DNA from: Tardiphaga sp. 709
GTDB lineage: Bacteria > Pseudomonadota > Alphaproteobacteria > Rhizobiales > Xanthobacteraceae
Direction: 5' to 3'
Length of the DNA stretch: 64,000 nt
Assembly: GCF_032401055.1 (NCBI RefSeq)
Contig: NZ_CP135529.1
Span: 3,904,501 to 3,968,500, forward strand
The notes under the pieces are model-generated. The model was not told where the DNA came from. It saw only the letters and a list, made by a program, of their open reading frames with translations, and searched no databases. Shown one piece after another: positions 1 through 8,649 of the stretch. Position numbers and translations under genes: made by a program. Within the stretch, counting starts at the first letter, position 1; each line of letters starts with the position of its first letter.

Positions 1-1
1 T

Positions 2-919
2 CTTTTCGTGATCTCCGATCTGTCTTCGGATACACGCTTCCAGAATAATCCATTGGTGAGCGGGGGTCCCAGGCTCCGCTTCTATGCCAGCGCGCTGCTG
101 GAAACACAGAATGGCCTGCCGATCGGTACCGTTTGTGTGTTGGACCACACGCCGCGCCCGGATGGTCTGTCGACACGCCAGCGCTTCACGCTGCAGGCGC
201 TCGCGCGGCAGATCATGAACCAGCTCGAGCTCCGCCGCGCGATGATGGACATCACAACCGGAAACGCTGCGCGGGAAAGACTGGAAGCATCGCTGAACGA
301 GAAGGAAGCCTTGCTCAAGGAAGTGCATCACCGCGTCAAGAATAACCTGCAACTCATCAGCAGTCTCCTGAATCTGCAGGCGTCGCGCATCAGCGACCCG
401 ATCACCGCGGCTCTGTTTGCGGACAGCCGCAACCGCGTGCGGTCGATGGCACTCGTGCATGAAAACCTTTATCGTGCCGGCAACTTCGCTGAGATCGAGA
501 TGCAGACCCATGTGCTCAGTCTGTGCACGCATCTGCGCCGCGCCTATGGGCGGGCTCGCGTCGAGATCACGGCCGAAAGTGATGACGTCACGCTGGATAT
601 GGATCGCGCGGTGTCCTGCGGCCTTATCATCAACGAGCTCGTGTCCAATGCGTTCAAGCACGCCTTTCCTAGCAAACGCAGCGGATATATCAAGGTTCGG
701 TTCGGCAGCCGCGACGACGGGACATGCATTCTGACCGTGGCGGATGACGGCATCGGGATGCCCGAGCAGTTCGACTTCATCGAAACCAGATCACTCGGTC
801 TGCAGCTGGTGCGCGATCTGGTCGAGCAGTTGCACGGCACTTTCTCGGTTGATCGCACCGGCGGCACCACCTGCACCCTTACATTCCAGGCTGGCCGTAG
901 CGCGAGGCTTGCGCCATGA
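2..919 (+). CDS. Sensor histidine kinase, GAF + HWE/HisKA_2 type (5' partial)
   Basis: The C-terminal part of a cytoplasmic sensor kinase; the open frame runs back to the first bases, so the N-terminus lies outside the window. The first ~75 residues look like the second half of a GAF domain (GTVCVLDHTPRP). A HisKA_2 dimerisation/phosphoacceptor segment follows (VHHRVKNNLQLISSLLNLQ, first His of the pair or its neighbour being phosphorylated), then an HATPase with N-box INELVSNAFKHAF and a glycine box DDGIGMP. The stop overlaps the next start by four bases (ATGA), so it is translationally coupled to the receiver-kinase gene. Kinases of this family often signal light or general stress in alphaproteobacteria; the signal here is unknown. 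Confidence 0.88.
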   Translation, partial: LFVISDLSSDTRFQNNPLVSGGPRLRFYASALLETQNGLPIGTVCVLDHTPRPDGLSTRQRFTLQALARQIMNQLELRRAMMDITTGNAARERLEASLNEKEALLKEVHHRVKNNLQLISSLLNLQASRISDPITAALFADSRNRVRSMALVHENLYRAGNFAEIEMQTHVLSLCTHLRRAYGRARVEITAESDDVTLDMDRAVSCGLIINELVSNAFKHAFPSKRSGYIKVRFGSRDDGTCILTVADDGIGMPEQFDFIETRSLGLQLVRDLVEQLHGTFSVDRTGGTTCTLTFQAGRSARLAP

Positions 920-2058
920 CAACGCGCGCCCGCGTGATGGTGGTCGAAGATGATCGCATCGTTGCCCGCGATATCAGTGAGCAGCTCGGCCGGATCGGTC
1001 ATTCCGTGATCGGGGTGACCGCCCGCGGCGAGGCGGCCGTTGAGCTTGCGATCAGCAATCGCCCCGATCTGGTGCTGATGGACATCCGTCTGGAAGGCGA
1101 GATAGACGGCATCGATGCCGCCCGGCAGATCCGCGCCAGATGCCAGATCCCGGTAGTGTTCCTCACGGCCTATGCCGATGACGAGACGGTTCGGCGCGCC
1201 AGTCAGGCCGAGCCGTTCGGCTATCTGCTCAAGCCGTTCGAGGATCTGCAACTGCGCACCGTGATCGAAATGGCCCTGTACAAGGACCGCGCCGACCGCA
1301 AGCTGCGCGAGAGCACGGCGGCGCTTCAGGTGGCGCATGCGGAGCTGGCGCGCATGTCGCGGATCACCACGATGGGGCAGCTCACCGCGTCCATTGCGCA
1401 TGAAGTCAATCAGCCGCTGATGGCCGTTGTCATGAATGCCGAGGCCTGCGTGCAATGGCTCAAGGGCGAGAAGGCCAATGTCGGCGAAGCCCGCGCTGCC
1501 GCGGAGCGGGCCATCGCGGAGGGGCATCGCGCCGGAGCGATCATCCAGCGCGTCCGCGCGATTGCGCGCAACGCACCGGTGGTGTTCGAAGAGCTCGACC
1601 TGAACGAGATGATCGAAGGCGTCCTCTCGATCGTGCAGCCGGAACTGTCGCGGCGGGGGATTGCGCTGGAAGTCGATCTTCAGCCCGACCAGCCATCGAT
1701 CATTGGTGATCGGGTGCAGCTGCAACAGGTAATGTTGAACCTGGTATCCAACGCGGCGGATGCCATCAATTCATCGGAGAATCTACAACGGCGTGTGACT
1801 GTTGTGTCGGCGATGGACCCACTGGGAGAGGTCTGCGTCACCGTCAAAGATGCGGGGGTGGGTATCGACCCCGATCATCTCGATATGATCTTCAATCCGT
1901 TCTTCACGACCAAGCGGGATGGCATTGGTATGGGGCTGTCGATCTGCCGTTCCATCATCGATGCCCATGGCGGAAGGCTCTGGGCGGAGCCACGCGTGCC
2001 CACTGGCACGCGCTTTCGCTTCACGCTGCCGCCACATACGCTGCAGGTGGCACCGTGA
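916..2058 (+). CDS. Receiver-histidine kinase fusion (REC-HisKA-HATPase)
   Basis: A 380-residue soluble protein with a receiver at residues 7-118 (D56 phosphoacceptor in LVLMDIRLEG, K106 in LLKPFE) placed in front of a FixL-like transmitter. The HisKA box is ASIAHEVNQPLMAVV with H162; the HATPase has VMLNLVSNAADAI and DAGVGIDP. A receiver upstream of the kinase core suggests that phosphorylation by another kinase, perhaps the preceding HWE kinase, gates this one. It has no membrane segment or PAS domain. It overlaps both neighbours by ATGA/GTGA, so the three form one operon, and the FixJ-type regulator that follows is the obvious output. The signal is unknown. Confidence 0.92.
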   Translation: MTTRARVMVVEDDRIVARDISEQLGRIGHSVIGVTARGEAAVELAISNRPDLVLMDIRLEGEIDGIDAARQIRARCQIPVVFLTAYADDETVRRASQAEPFGYLLKPFEDLQLRTVIEMALYKDRADRKLRESTAALQVAHAELARMSRITTMGQLTASIAHEVNQPLMAVVMNAEACVQWLKGEKANVGEARAAAERAIAEGHRAGAIIQRVRAIARNAPVVFEELDLNEMIEGVLSIVQPELSRRGIALEVDLQPDQPSIIGDRVQLQQVMLNLVSNAADAINSSENLQRRVTVVSAMDPLGEVCVTVKDAGVGIDPDHLDMIFNPFFTTKRDGIGMGLSICRSIIDAHGGRLWAEPRVPTGTRFRFTLPPHTLQVAP

Positions 2059-2696
2059 TCGCAAACCCGGAGCCAGTCACCGCAGTTGTCGCCGTTATTG
2101 ACGATGACAAGGGTATTCGCGAGGCCCTGGACGGCATGCTGCGCTCTGTCGGTCTTCAGGTCGAGTGCTTTGCCTCGGCGCAGGAGTTCCTGACCAAAGA
2201 CGACCGGGACAAATTTGGCTGCATCGTTCTCGACGTGCATCTGCCCGGCCGCAACGGTCTCGATTTTCTCGATGATCTGGCTGCCCTGCGTGTCACAACG
2301 CCGGTGATCGTGATTAGCGGCTTTGCCGATGTGCCGATGTCGGTGCGGGCGATGAAGGCCGGCGCTATCGAATTCCTGACCAAGCCGGTTCGCGCGATGG
2401 ATCTTCTCGCTGCGGTTGAGACGGCCGTGAAGCGCGATCGTGCAATGAAGCAGGCGGCCGAGAAAATCGCTGGCCTCAAGGCGGATTTCGAGACGTTGAC
2501 GGTCAGGGAACGTGAGGTGTTCGCGCATGTCGCCGCCGGCTTGATGAACAAGCAGATTGCGGCTGCGCTGGACCTGAGCGAGGCCACGATCAAGCTCCAC
2601 CGCGGCACGATGATGCGTAAGATGCGGGCGAACTCGCTCGCTGACATCGTGCGGATGGCCGACCAGTTGGGATATGAGCCTCCATCGCTCGCCTAG
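2055..2696 (+). CDS. FixJ-family response regulator
   Basis: A 213-residue transcription factor with receiver (DDD near residues 16-18, D60 in CIVLDVHLPG, K near 110 in FLTKPVRAMD) and a C-terminal LuxR-type helix-turn-helix (LTVREREVFAHVAAG, then NKQIAAALDLSEATIKLH). It starts at a GTG overlapping the kinase stop (GTGA), so it is coupled to that kinase. The DNA-binding half closely resembles the FixJ-type regulator at 49973-50614, so the two blocks are paralogous. Targets cannot be read from the sequence. Confidence 0.92.
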   Translation: MIANPEPVTAVVAVIDDDKGIREALDGMLRSVGLQVECFASAQEFLTKDDRDKFGCIVLDVHLPGRNGLDFLDDLAALRVTTPVIVISGFADVPMSVRAMKAGAIEFLTKPVRAMDLLAAVETAVKRDRAMKQAAEKIAGLKADFETLTVREREVFAHVAAGLMNKQIAAALDLSEATIKLHRGTMMRKMRANSLADIVRMADQLGYEPPSLA

Positions 2697-2866
2697 ACCA
2701 AGGTCTAGTCAGCCTCCACCATGCTCCAATTGTCTGTCCGCATGCAATTCCGCATTCTGGAATCATGGAGCCGCAGCCATGTGCGTGGCTAAACTGAAAT
2801 CTGAGGTAGTTCGTTGGGACGCATGAGAACGTCCGGGCGATCTGCAGCGTGCAGCGATGGGGGTGC

Positions 2867-3856
2867 ATGATGGCGGGTACCCGAATTCCCGACGGTGCAT
2901 CATATGCCGGACCGATCCACATGCTTGAGCCGTTGCCTGTTTCGCTGAAGCCGAAATCGAAGATCGATGTGTTCGGCTGTCCCGCCAGCAAACTCCACCA
3001 GGATCAGGAGCTGCGCGGCGCGGGGATCAAGTTTTTCCGCAAAGGGAGCGAGGATCCGCATCTCGGGCAGGTCGTGACCGCAGCCGACGATCGCGGTTTC
3101 CTGATCGGCATCTCGCAAGGTCGTGGTCATCGGCGGCGTGTTTTTCACGAGCATCACGCCACGGGCCAGGAGTTCGAGGAAGGCTCGATTTATATCCGAA
3201 ACCTGGCGGATGATTATCGTGCCGATCTGCGCGGCGCGTTCGATTTTCTCCTGATGGAGGTGTCGCGGCCGTTCTTGATCGAACTGGCGCAGGAGCATGG
3301 GTGGCGCGGCGCGGTCGACCTTGCGTGCCACGCCGGTGACACTGATCCGGTCTTGTTGCGGCTCGTCAGCGTGGTCGAGCCCTTTCTGCAGAAGAGTAGC
3401 GAGGCGAGTCCGTTGTTCCTCGACCAGCTCGGAACGACGATCGGTATTCATCTGATCGAGCGATACAACAATGCGACCAGTCTCGAAGCCACGTCGCAGG
3501 GCGCGGCGTTATCGCGGCCGCAACTGGCGCTCGCCATCGAAATGCTGAGCAGCAACGCTGCCGGCAATGTGCGGGTTGCCGATGTTGCCCAGGCCTGCGG
3601 GTTGTCGCGCGGCTATTTCATTCGCGGCTTCAAGAAAGCGACGGGCAAGGCGCCTCACCAGTGGATCCTATCCCAGCGCGTCGAGCAGGCCCGAGGCCTT
3701 CTGATGAAGACCGATACGCCGTTGGCTGATGTCGCACTAGCTTGTGGCTTTGCCGATCAAAGCCACTTCACCCGCGTCTTTTCCGCCGCGACCGGACTGC
3801 CGCCGGGGGCATGGCGCCGCGCGACCGGCAATGCAGGTTCCCCAGCGATTTTCTGA
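2867..3856 (+). CDS. AraC-family transcriptional regulator
   Basis: About 329 residues. The C-terminal ~100 residues hold the two AraC helix-turn-helix motifs (VRVADVAQACGLSRGYFIRG and LADVALACGFADQSHFTRVF); the N-terminal ~200 residues are an uncharacterised sensing/dimerisation region. Start: the frame opens at GTG 2849, but ATG 2867 or 2870 is likelier; no strong ribosome-binding site is visible. It stands alone, about 170 bp behind the FixJ-type gene. Regulators with this arrangement often control one nearby catabolic or stress gene, but no target is apparent. Confidence 0.85.
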   Translation: MMAGTRIPDGASYAGPIHMLEPLPVSLKPKSKIDVFGCPASKLHQDQELRGAGIKFFRKGSEDPHLGQVVTAADDRGFLIGISQGRGHRRRVFHEHHATGQEFEEGSIYIRNLADDYRADLRGAFDFLLMEVSRPFLIELAQEHGWRGAVDLACHAGDTDPVLLRLVSVVEPFLQKSSEASPLFLDQLGTTIGIHLIERYNNATSLEATSQGAALSRPQLALAIEMLSSNAAGNVRVADVAQACGLSRGYFIRGFKKATGKAPHQWILSQRVEQARGLLMKTDTPLADVALACGFADQSHFTRVFSAATGLPPGAWRRATGNAGSPAIF

Positions 3857-4026
3857 AGAATGCCCACCGATATCGCGCAGGGTGGTGAAGCCGCGCATCA
3901 GGGTCCTTTCAGCCTCCGCGCTGGCGGTAAGGTGGATGTCGCCGACCAGACTTGTGCGCCAATCGGCGCCCGTATCAGCGTTGAAATGGCAAATGGCATA
4001 TGGGTCAGCAGTGCGACTGCAGACGC

Positions 4027-4710
4027 TCAGTCACAATGAATCGACAGAGCCCGATCCTCAAGAAAGCCCCCACGTTCGTTGTGCGATATGGCAAGCGCCG
4101 CAAGCACTGTACGGTTGTTGATTTCAAGCTTCTGATAGATGTGATGGAGATGTTGCTTGATGGTGCCGTCAGCAATATTCAGCCGCCGCCCAATTTCCTT
4201 GTTCGACAACCCTTCAGAGACCAGGCGCATGATCTGACGTTCGCGCTCTGTCAGCACCGCCAGAACACTCTCCGTGATCGCGATACTCTTTTGCTCGGAA
4301 GGTATAACGTGATTGACCGCGGGAAGCGGCAATAGCCTTTGGCCGGCCGCGATTTCCCGCAAGGACTGCACCAGGGGGTCGAGCGGCATGTCCTTCAGGA
4401 TGACACCGTAGGCGCCAGCAGCAGCCGATAAAGCCAGTTGGCGATCTTCAACGACAGCGGTGAAAAAGACGACCCGCGTTGAAAGCCCCTCGGAGTTGGC
4501 GATGGCAACGATTTCCAGCCCGGTCAGGCCCGGCATTGCGATGTCTATAATGGCGATGTCCGGCGTTAAATTTCGAATCGCTTCGATACAGCTCGGGCCA
4601 GTGCTGCAGCACGCGACAATCTTGAAGCCGTTTTGCGCTTCAAGCACGCTCGTCAAACCTTGCAGAACCACAGGATGGCGGTCTGCGATCACGACACTGG
4701 TGCAACGCAT
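4027..4710 (-). CDS. NarL/LuxR-family response regulator, canonical receiver
   Basis: A 227-residue regulator with an intact receiver: acidic pocket VVIADRHP, D56 in IAIIDIAMPG and Lys near 105 in GVILKDM. The LuxR-type helix-turn-helix is near the C-terminus (LTERERQIMRLVSEGLSNKE, then IADGTIKQHLHHIYQKL). It is divergent from the LuxR-like gene at 5218 across a ~500 bp intergenic region with a long inverted repeat. It has no partner kinase next to it. Its place at the edge of the polysaccharide locus suggests, but does not show, a role in controlling that locus. Confidence 0.9.
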   Translation of the reverse strand: MRCTSVVIADRHPVVLQGLTSVLEAQNGFKIVACCSTGPSCIEAIRNLTPDIAIIDIAMPGLTGLEIVAIANSEGLSTRVVFFTAVVEDRQLALSAAAGAYGVILKDMPLDPLVQSLREIAAGQRLLPLPAVNHVIPSEQKSIAITESVLAVLTERERQIMRLVSEGLSNKEIGRRLNIADGTIKQHLHHIYQKLEINNRTVLAALAISHNERGGFLEDRALSIHCD

Positions 4711-5217
4711 GGGCGGTCCTCAGCCTAGCCCCCCAAAACTTAAACTCCACGCTACCCCGGATATTCCCTTCTTAGCCTAATTTTCGGGAGGCTCAAATTC
4801 GTTACGCTACATCGCAACGCAACAACGAAAACAGATCGCAACCTTGGGTGGATATGTCAGGAACTGTCACTCAAGGGTGGATTTCCATATGACGAAGCAC
4901 GCACTCCCTTTGCGGAGTCTGCGGTGATTTCCCCGTTTACTATTATGAACGACATCCCTCAGTACCGGCCGATCGCCTATAACTAAAGGTATATAGGGAG
5001 ATCGGGAATTCGCATCTAACATTCATAAAATCGTCTCAAACGAGAAGGGAGGCTTCTTCAATTCGACGACGAAATGCTTCTAAAAAGACAGAGTTTCTTG
5101 CCGACTGAAAATATTCCAATGCCAAAATTTCTGCCGAAGAAGCGGGGCTTAACCGCCGACAGATCACCAAGAATGAGCTGAATTTCAATCGCTCCGTTTT
5201 TTTAAATCAGTTTGCGT
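4711..5217. other. Intergenic region between divergent LuxR-type regulators
   Basis: About 500 bp without a credible gene, noticeably richer in A and T than the flanks. It must contain the promoters of both divergent regulators. The only clear structure is the inverted repeat at 4969-5005. Short AT-rich stretches such as the run of T before position 5205 lie close to the downstream gene. Confidence 0.6.
4969..5005. promoter_or_regulatory. Long interrupted inverted repeat, operator-like
   Basis: The arms CCGATC-g-CCTATA and TATAGG-ga-GATCGG pair over 12 positions around a 10-base spacer; the only asymmetry is one versus two unpaired bases inside the arms. It sits ~210 bp upstream of the pseudo-receiver LuxR gene and ~260 bp upstream of the divergent NarL-type gene. 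LuxR-type dimers bind dyads, so autoregulation is plausible. No poly-T follows, so a terminator is less likely. Confidence 0.5.
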
Positions 5218-6153
5218 ATGGTTGGGAGGGTCGCGATGCGGAGGCAACAGTCTTTTTTTACAATTCTCGTTGGGAAAAATACTTTACTCAGAGAAGGTCT
5301 TGCCAGGATTTTACGCTCAGCAAATTTTCGTATCCTAGCCTCAGTATCAAGCGTGGATGATTTGCTCCCGGGTCAACCGCAAGCACACCAGCCTCTGCTT
5401 CTTATTGCTCACACCGGCGATGATTTTGACGCCGCGATTGAACAAATCGAACTTTTCAGGGACTACCATCCGGGCGGGCGCATTGCGATCGTGGCCGATC
5501 ATTATCGAATGGACGAACTGGCTTCTGCGTTTCGGGCAGGTGCCAACGGCTACTTTGTCAACGTTATGACCTGCGATGTATTCATAAAATCCATCGAACT
5601 GATAATGATGGGTGAAACGATCTTTCCTCCGGCATTTCTATCATCTGTTCTTGCTCCCGAAGGCAGTCACCCAGGCGAGCCGGGCGCGCGCGACCAAAAC
5701 AAGACGCAGGCGATTCTTATCGCTACAGAAGATATGACCACGCCGCAGCTTTCTCCGCGGGAAAAATCAATTTTGCACTGCCTGATTGAAGGCGCCTCCA
5801 ACAAAAGCATCGCGCGGACGATCCATATCGCCGAAGCAACTGTAAAAGTCCACGTCAAGGCGATCCTTCGCAAGCTCCGGGTCCAGAATCGGACACAGGC
5901 AGCGATTTGGGGGATGAACAACGGATCACTGGCAGAGCCGGCAAACAGCAACTCTCCGCCTTTAGCTGGCGATTCGAACGGTCGGCTTTCAAATCCCGTT
6001 GCGATGATCTCCGAGATCAAGAAAAACGAGACGCCAGTGCCACTAGGTGTGATCAACCACGAGCCAAATCATATTGAGGTCTCGCGCATCGACGGTCTGA
6101 TCCCTAAGGGCATCAACGGAAAGATCTGCGGCACGGCACGAATCGGCAAATAG
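5218..6153 (+). CDS. LuxR-type regulator with degenerate (phosphorylation-dead) receiver
   Basis: About 311 residues. The fold matches a NarL-type response regulator, but the chemistry is missing: the acidic pair is replaced by G19-K20 (ILVGKNTLLREGL), the phosphoacceptor Asp by A64 (LLLIAHTGDD) and the conserved Lys by N115 (GYFVNVMT). The LuxR helix-turn-helix is intact at ~175-235 (LSPREKSILHCLIEGASNKS and IAEATVKVHVKAILRKL), followed by a ~75-residue tail of unknown role. The frame can open at TTG 5212; ATG 5218 is preferred and ATG 5236 is possible. Placed at the head of the polysaccharide locus, it is a candidate phosphorylation-independent regulator of it. Confidence 0.85.
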   Translation: MVGRVAMRRQQSFFTILVGKNTLLREGLARILRSANFRILASVSSVDDLLPGQPQAHQPLLLIAHTGDDFDAAIEQIELFRDYHPGGRIAIVADHYRMDELASAFRAGANGYFVNVMTCDVFIKSIELIMMGETIFPPAFLSSVLAPEGSHPGEPGARDQNKTQAILIATEDMTTPQLSPREKSILHCLIEGASNKSIARTIHIAEATVKVHVKAILRKLRVQNRTQAAIWGMNNGSLAEPANSNSPPLAGDSNGRLSNPVAMISEIKKNETPVPLGVINHEPNHIEVSRIDGLIPKGINGKICGTARIGK

Positions 6154-6712
6154 TGAGCGATTGTTGACGCAGGCGAGCAAGTCGCGCCGATCGATGCTTG
6201 TCGGAGCGTGGCACTCACGCCGGTGAATCATCGAGCATGGACACGTGAGGCGCTGACGATCGCGCGTGTCCTTGCCGATGCGATTCAATAAATTATTCCA
6301 GCGATCTTCGGCGACGGTTAGTGCGATGTCGCTCGCGCGCGTGACGGATGCCGGGCGTCAGTTTTTAACAGGCTTGCTGAAAAGCCGGCTCGTTGCGTTG
6401 TCGTCGTCATTCCAAGCGCCGCGATATCAATCGTGCCTCGCGATATCACGCGTCAGCGATGTAGCCGAAGTCCGATCCGGTCTGTCCTGTCCCATCATGC
6501 GCCACTGCGAGCTGCAGTATTGCCGCTGCAATACGGTGCTCGCGTGCAATCCAACTATCATTCCGACATCTCATGCAAACGCACGAAGACGCGTGGATAG
6601 TCAGCGTCTAGTTTTCTCGTCAATGGCATTCCGGTTCGGCCATCAGCGCCAGATCGGGCTGTCGCGTTGATATGATGAACGATTGCGCGCTTCAGCAACA
6701 CAGGAGGATAAT
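6154..6712. other. Intergenic leader of the polysaccharide locus
   Basis: About 560 bp without a credible gene. A 134-codon open frame at 6266-6670 has no recognisable protein and is probably chance. Structures seen: a direct repeat of GCGATATCA at 6421-6429 and 6440-6448, and the dyad at 6509-6541. A good ribosome-binding site (AGGAGG, 6702-6707) precedes the nucleotidyltransferase. This is the likely promoter region of the main biosynthetic operon. Confidence 0.6.
6509..6541. promoter_or_regulatory. Dyad upstream of polysaccharide operon
   Basis: The core GTATTGC-CGCT-GCAATAC is a perfect 7+7 inverted repeat with a 4-base centre. Outer GAGC/GCTC extends the symmetry. The ~18-bp core is about the size of LuxR-type binding sites. 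It lies ~170 bp upstream of the first biosynthetic gene and downstream of a LuxR-type regulator gene. It could instead form a hairpin in a long leader RNA. Confidence 0.5.
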
Positions 6713-7435
6713 ATGAAGGCTGTCATCCAATGCGGCGGAAAGGGAATGCGCTTGCGTCCGCATACATCCATCTTGCCGAAACCGCTTATGCCGATCGGAT
6801 CGCGGCCCGTACTCGAGCTCCTGCTCAAATGGCTCAGGCGAAATGGGATCAGAGAAGTCTTCATCACGACTGGATATCTGGGCCACCTTATTCGCAGTGT
6901 TTGCGGCGACGGCAATCAGTGGAACATGCAGATCGTTTACACGCAGGAAGTGGAGCCGCTTGGAACGATCGGCCCGCTGTCACTTCTGCGAGAACAACTC
7001 GACACGCCGTTTCTGGTCCTCAACGGCGATGTGCTGACGGATCTGAACCTCAGTCAGTTTGTGAGCTGTCATCGACGGCACCAAGGTCCCCTCACCATCG
7101 CCACCGCCACACGTCCTACCAAGATGGACTTTGGCGTGATCGATGAGACGGGCGGTTGCGTGACCGGATTTCGCGAGAAGCCTGAACTGTCGCATCTCGT
7201 GAGCATGGGCATCTACTGCATGGATCCCTCGGTGCTGGATCGCATTCCGTCAGGTGTTCCATTCGGCTTCGACGATCTGATGGCCCAGATGTTGGAAGAG
7301 GAAATACCCGTGAACGTATTCAAGCACAACGGCATGTGGCTCGACATCGGGCGGGTGGACGACTTCCTCAAGGCTCAGGATATTGCATGGGACGAGCAGT
7401 CGCCTCCGGCCTTCGTGGCAACCGTTGCGGCGTGA
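6713..7435 (+). CDS. Sugar nucleotidyltransferase (NTP_transferase family)
   Basis: A 240-residue enzyme that activates a sugar 1-phosphate as a nucleotide sugar, the first step in supplying polymer building blocks. The N-terminal signature GGKGMRLRPHT..PKPLMPIG binds the nucleotide; VLNGDVLTDL carries the metal-binding Asp; FREKPE and DIGRVDDFLKA are further family motifs. Start at ATG 6713 is fixed by AGGAGG seven bases upstream; an upstream TTG in frame is disregarded. It resembles mannose-1-phosphate guanylyltransferase and glucose-1-phosphate thymidylyltransferase cores, but lacks the long C-terminal domain of ManC/AlgA. The exact sugar and nucleotide cannot be assigned. Confidence 0.9.
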   Translation: MKAVIQCGGKGMRLRPHTSILPKPLMPIGSRPVLELLLKWLRRNGIREVFITTGYLGHLIRSVCGDGNQWNMQIVYTQEVEPLGTIGPLSLLREQLDTPFLVLNGDVLTDLNLSQFVSCHRRHQGPLTIATATRPTKMDFGVIDETGGCVTGFREKPELSHLVSMGIYCMDPSVLDRIPSGVPFGFDDLMAQMLEEEIPVNVFKHNGMWLDIGRVDDFLKAQDIAWDEQSPPAFVATVAA

Positions 7436-7510
7436 CCAAGACGCCGCTTGTCACGTCTGTTGCCCGTGCCGCTCAAACGTTTCGTTGAATCCGGGATCGG
7501 AGAAAAGCAC

Positions 7511-8647
7511 ATGCTATTGGTATCAGAGCCAGTCCTGGGTTCGGACGAGCAAACAGCCCTAGCCTCTGTCATCGAGAGTGGCTGGGTCACGATGGGAGAC
7601 CGCGTCCGCGAATTCGAACAAGCGTTCGCCCATCTTCATGAGGCTGAGGATTCGATCGCCGTCGGCTCGTGTACGGCAGCCCTCCACCTCATCCTGCACG
7701 CGCTCGGCATTGGACCGGGCGACGAAGTTCTCGTTCCATCGCTGACCTTCGTCGCCACGGCCAATAGCGTTCTCTATGTGGGAGCGCGACCGGTCTTCGT
7801 CGATATCGATTCAGCCGAGATTCCGTTGATGTCGCTGGATGATGCTGAAGCCAAATGCACATCGAGAACCAAAGCGATTATTCTCGTCCATTTCGCTGGC
7901 TACCTCGCGCATCGCGACACGTGGCAGTCCTTCGCTCGTCGCAAGGGCCTGCTCCTGATCGAGGATGCAGCTCATGCGCCCGGACTGGCCGCAGTGGGGA
8001 CCTTTGGCGAGGCGGCAGCATTCAGCTTCTACGGCAACAAGAACATGACGACCGCCGAGGGGGGCGCCATTATCGCCCGCAGCCGCGCTTTGAGGGAAAC
8101 CATCAGGCGAGCACGGTCTCATGGCATGACAAGCAGCACGCGGCAGCGCCTCACCAGTCGTCGTCCCGATTACGATGTTACGATCCTCGGATTCAACTAT
8201 CGTATGGACGATTTGCGCGCTGCCGTCGGCCTTGCCCAACTCAAGAAGCTTCCGGAATGGAATGACACCAGGCGACGCCTGTCGCTGTGCTATCGTCAGT
8301 TGATGGCGGAGCATTGCCCAGCGGTGATGATACCCTTCGCGAATCCTTGGCCATCGGCGCACCATCTGATGCCGGTCGTCCTGCCGACGGCAACCGATCG
8401 GCAGCCCGTGATCGATCGGCTACGCAAGCGCGGCATACAGACCACCATTCACTATCCCGCGGTCCACCACCTGACATTCTACAGAGAGCTCTATCCCGAT
8501 ACATTCTTGCCGCGCACCGAGGAATTTGCCCAACGGGAGCTCACGCTGCCGCTGCACCCCCGGATGAACCCGGCCGACGTGGAACAGGTGGTGAATTCCC
8601 TTGCGGCCGCACTGGGCACGGAGTTTCCTTTAGGGGCAATCGCGTAG
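7511..8647 (+). CDS. DegT/DnrJ/EryC1/StrS-family PLP aminotransferase
   Basis: A 378-residue PLP-dependent enzyme that would aminate a keto-sugar nucleotide. Family motifs are visible: GSCTAALHLILHALGIGPGD (cofactor phosphate site), VLVPSLTFVATANSVLYVGA, LIEDAAHAPG (Asp contacting the pyridine nitrogen) and FSFYGNKNMTTAEGG with the PLP lysine. ATG 7511 has GGAGAAA upstream and is preferred over the GTG at 7448. It follows the nucleotidyltransferase by ~75 bp, and with the epimerase it implies an amino-sugar residue in the polymer. The keto-sugar position (C3 or C4) is not determinable. Confidence 0.9.
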   Translation: MLLVSEPVLGSDEQTALASVIESGWVTMGDRVREFEQAFAHLHEAEDSIAVGSCTAALHLILHALGIGPGDEVLVPSLTFVATANSVLYVGARPVFVDIDSAEIPLMSLDDAEAKCTSRTKAIILVHFAGYLAHRDTWQSFARRKGLLLIEDAAHAPGLAAVGTFGEAAAFSFYGNKNMTTAEGGAIIARSRALRETIRRARSHGMTSSTRQRLTSRRPDYDVTILGFNYRMDDLRAAVGLAQLKKLPEWNDTRRRLSLCYRQLMAEHCPAVMIPFANPWPSAHHLMPVVLPTATDRQPVIDRLRKRGIQTTIHYPAVHHLTFYRELYPDTFLPRTEEFAQRELTLPLHPRMNPADVEQVVNSLAAALGTEFPLGAIA

Positions 8648-8649
8648 CC

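Noticed and set aside
544-2600. Minus-strand frames of 393 and 241 codons opposite the signalling genes
   Set aside because: They are shadows of the kinase and regulator genes, which carry full motifs.
6266-6670. 134-codon open frame before the nucleotidyltransferase
   Set aside because: No recognisable protein, no ribosome-binding site, and its sequence includes the dyad at 6509-6541; more likely leader DNA.
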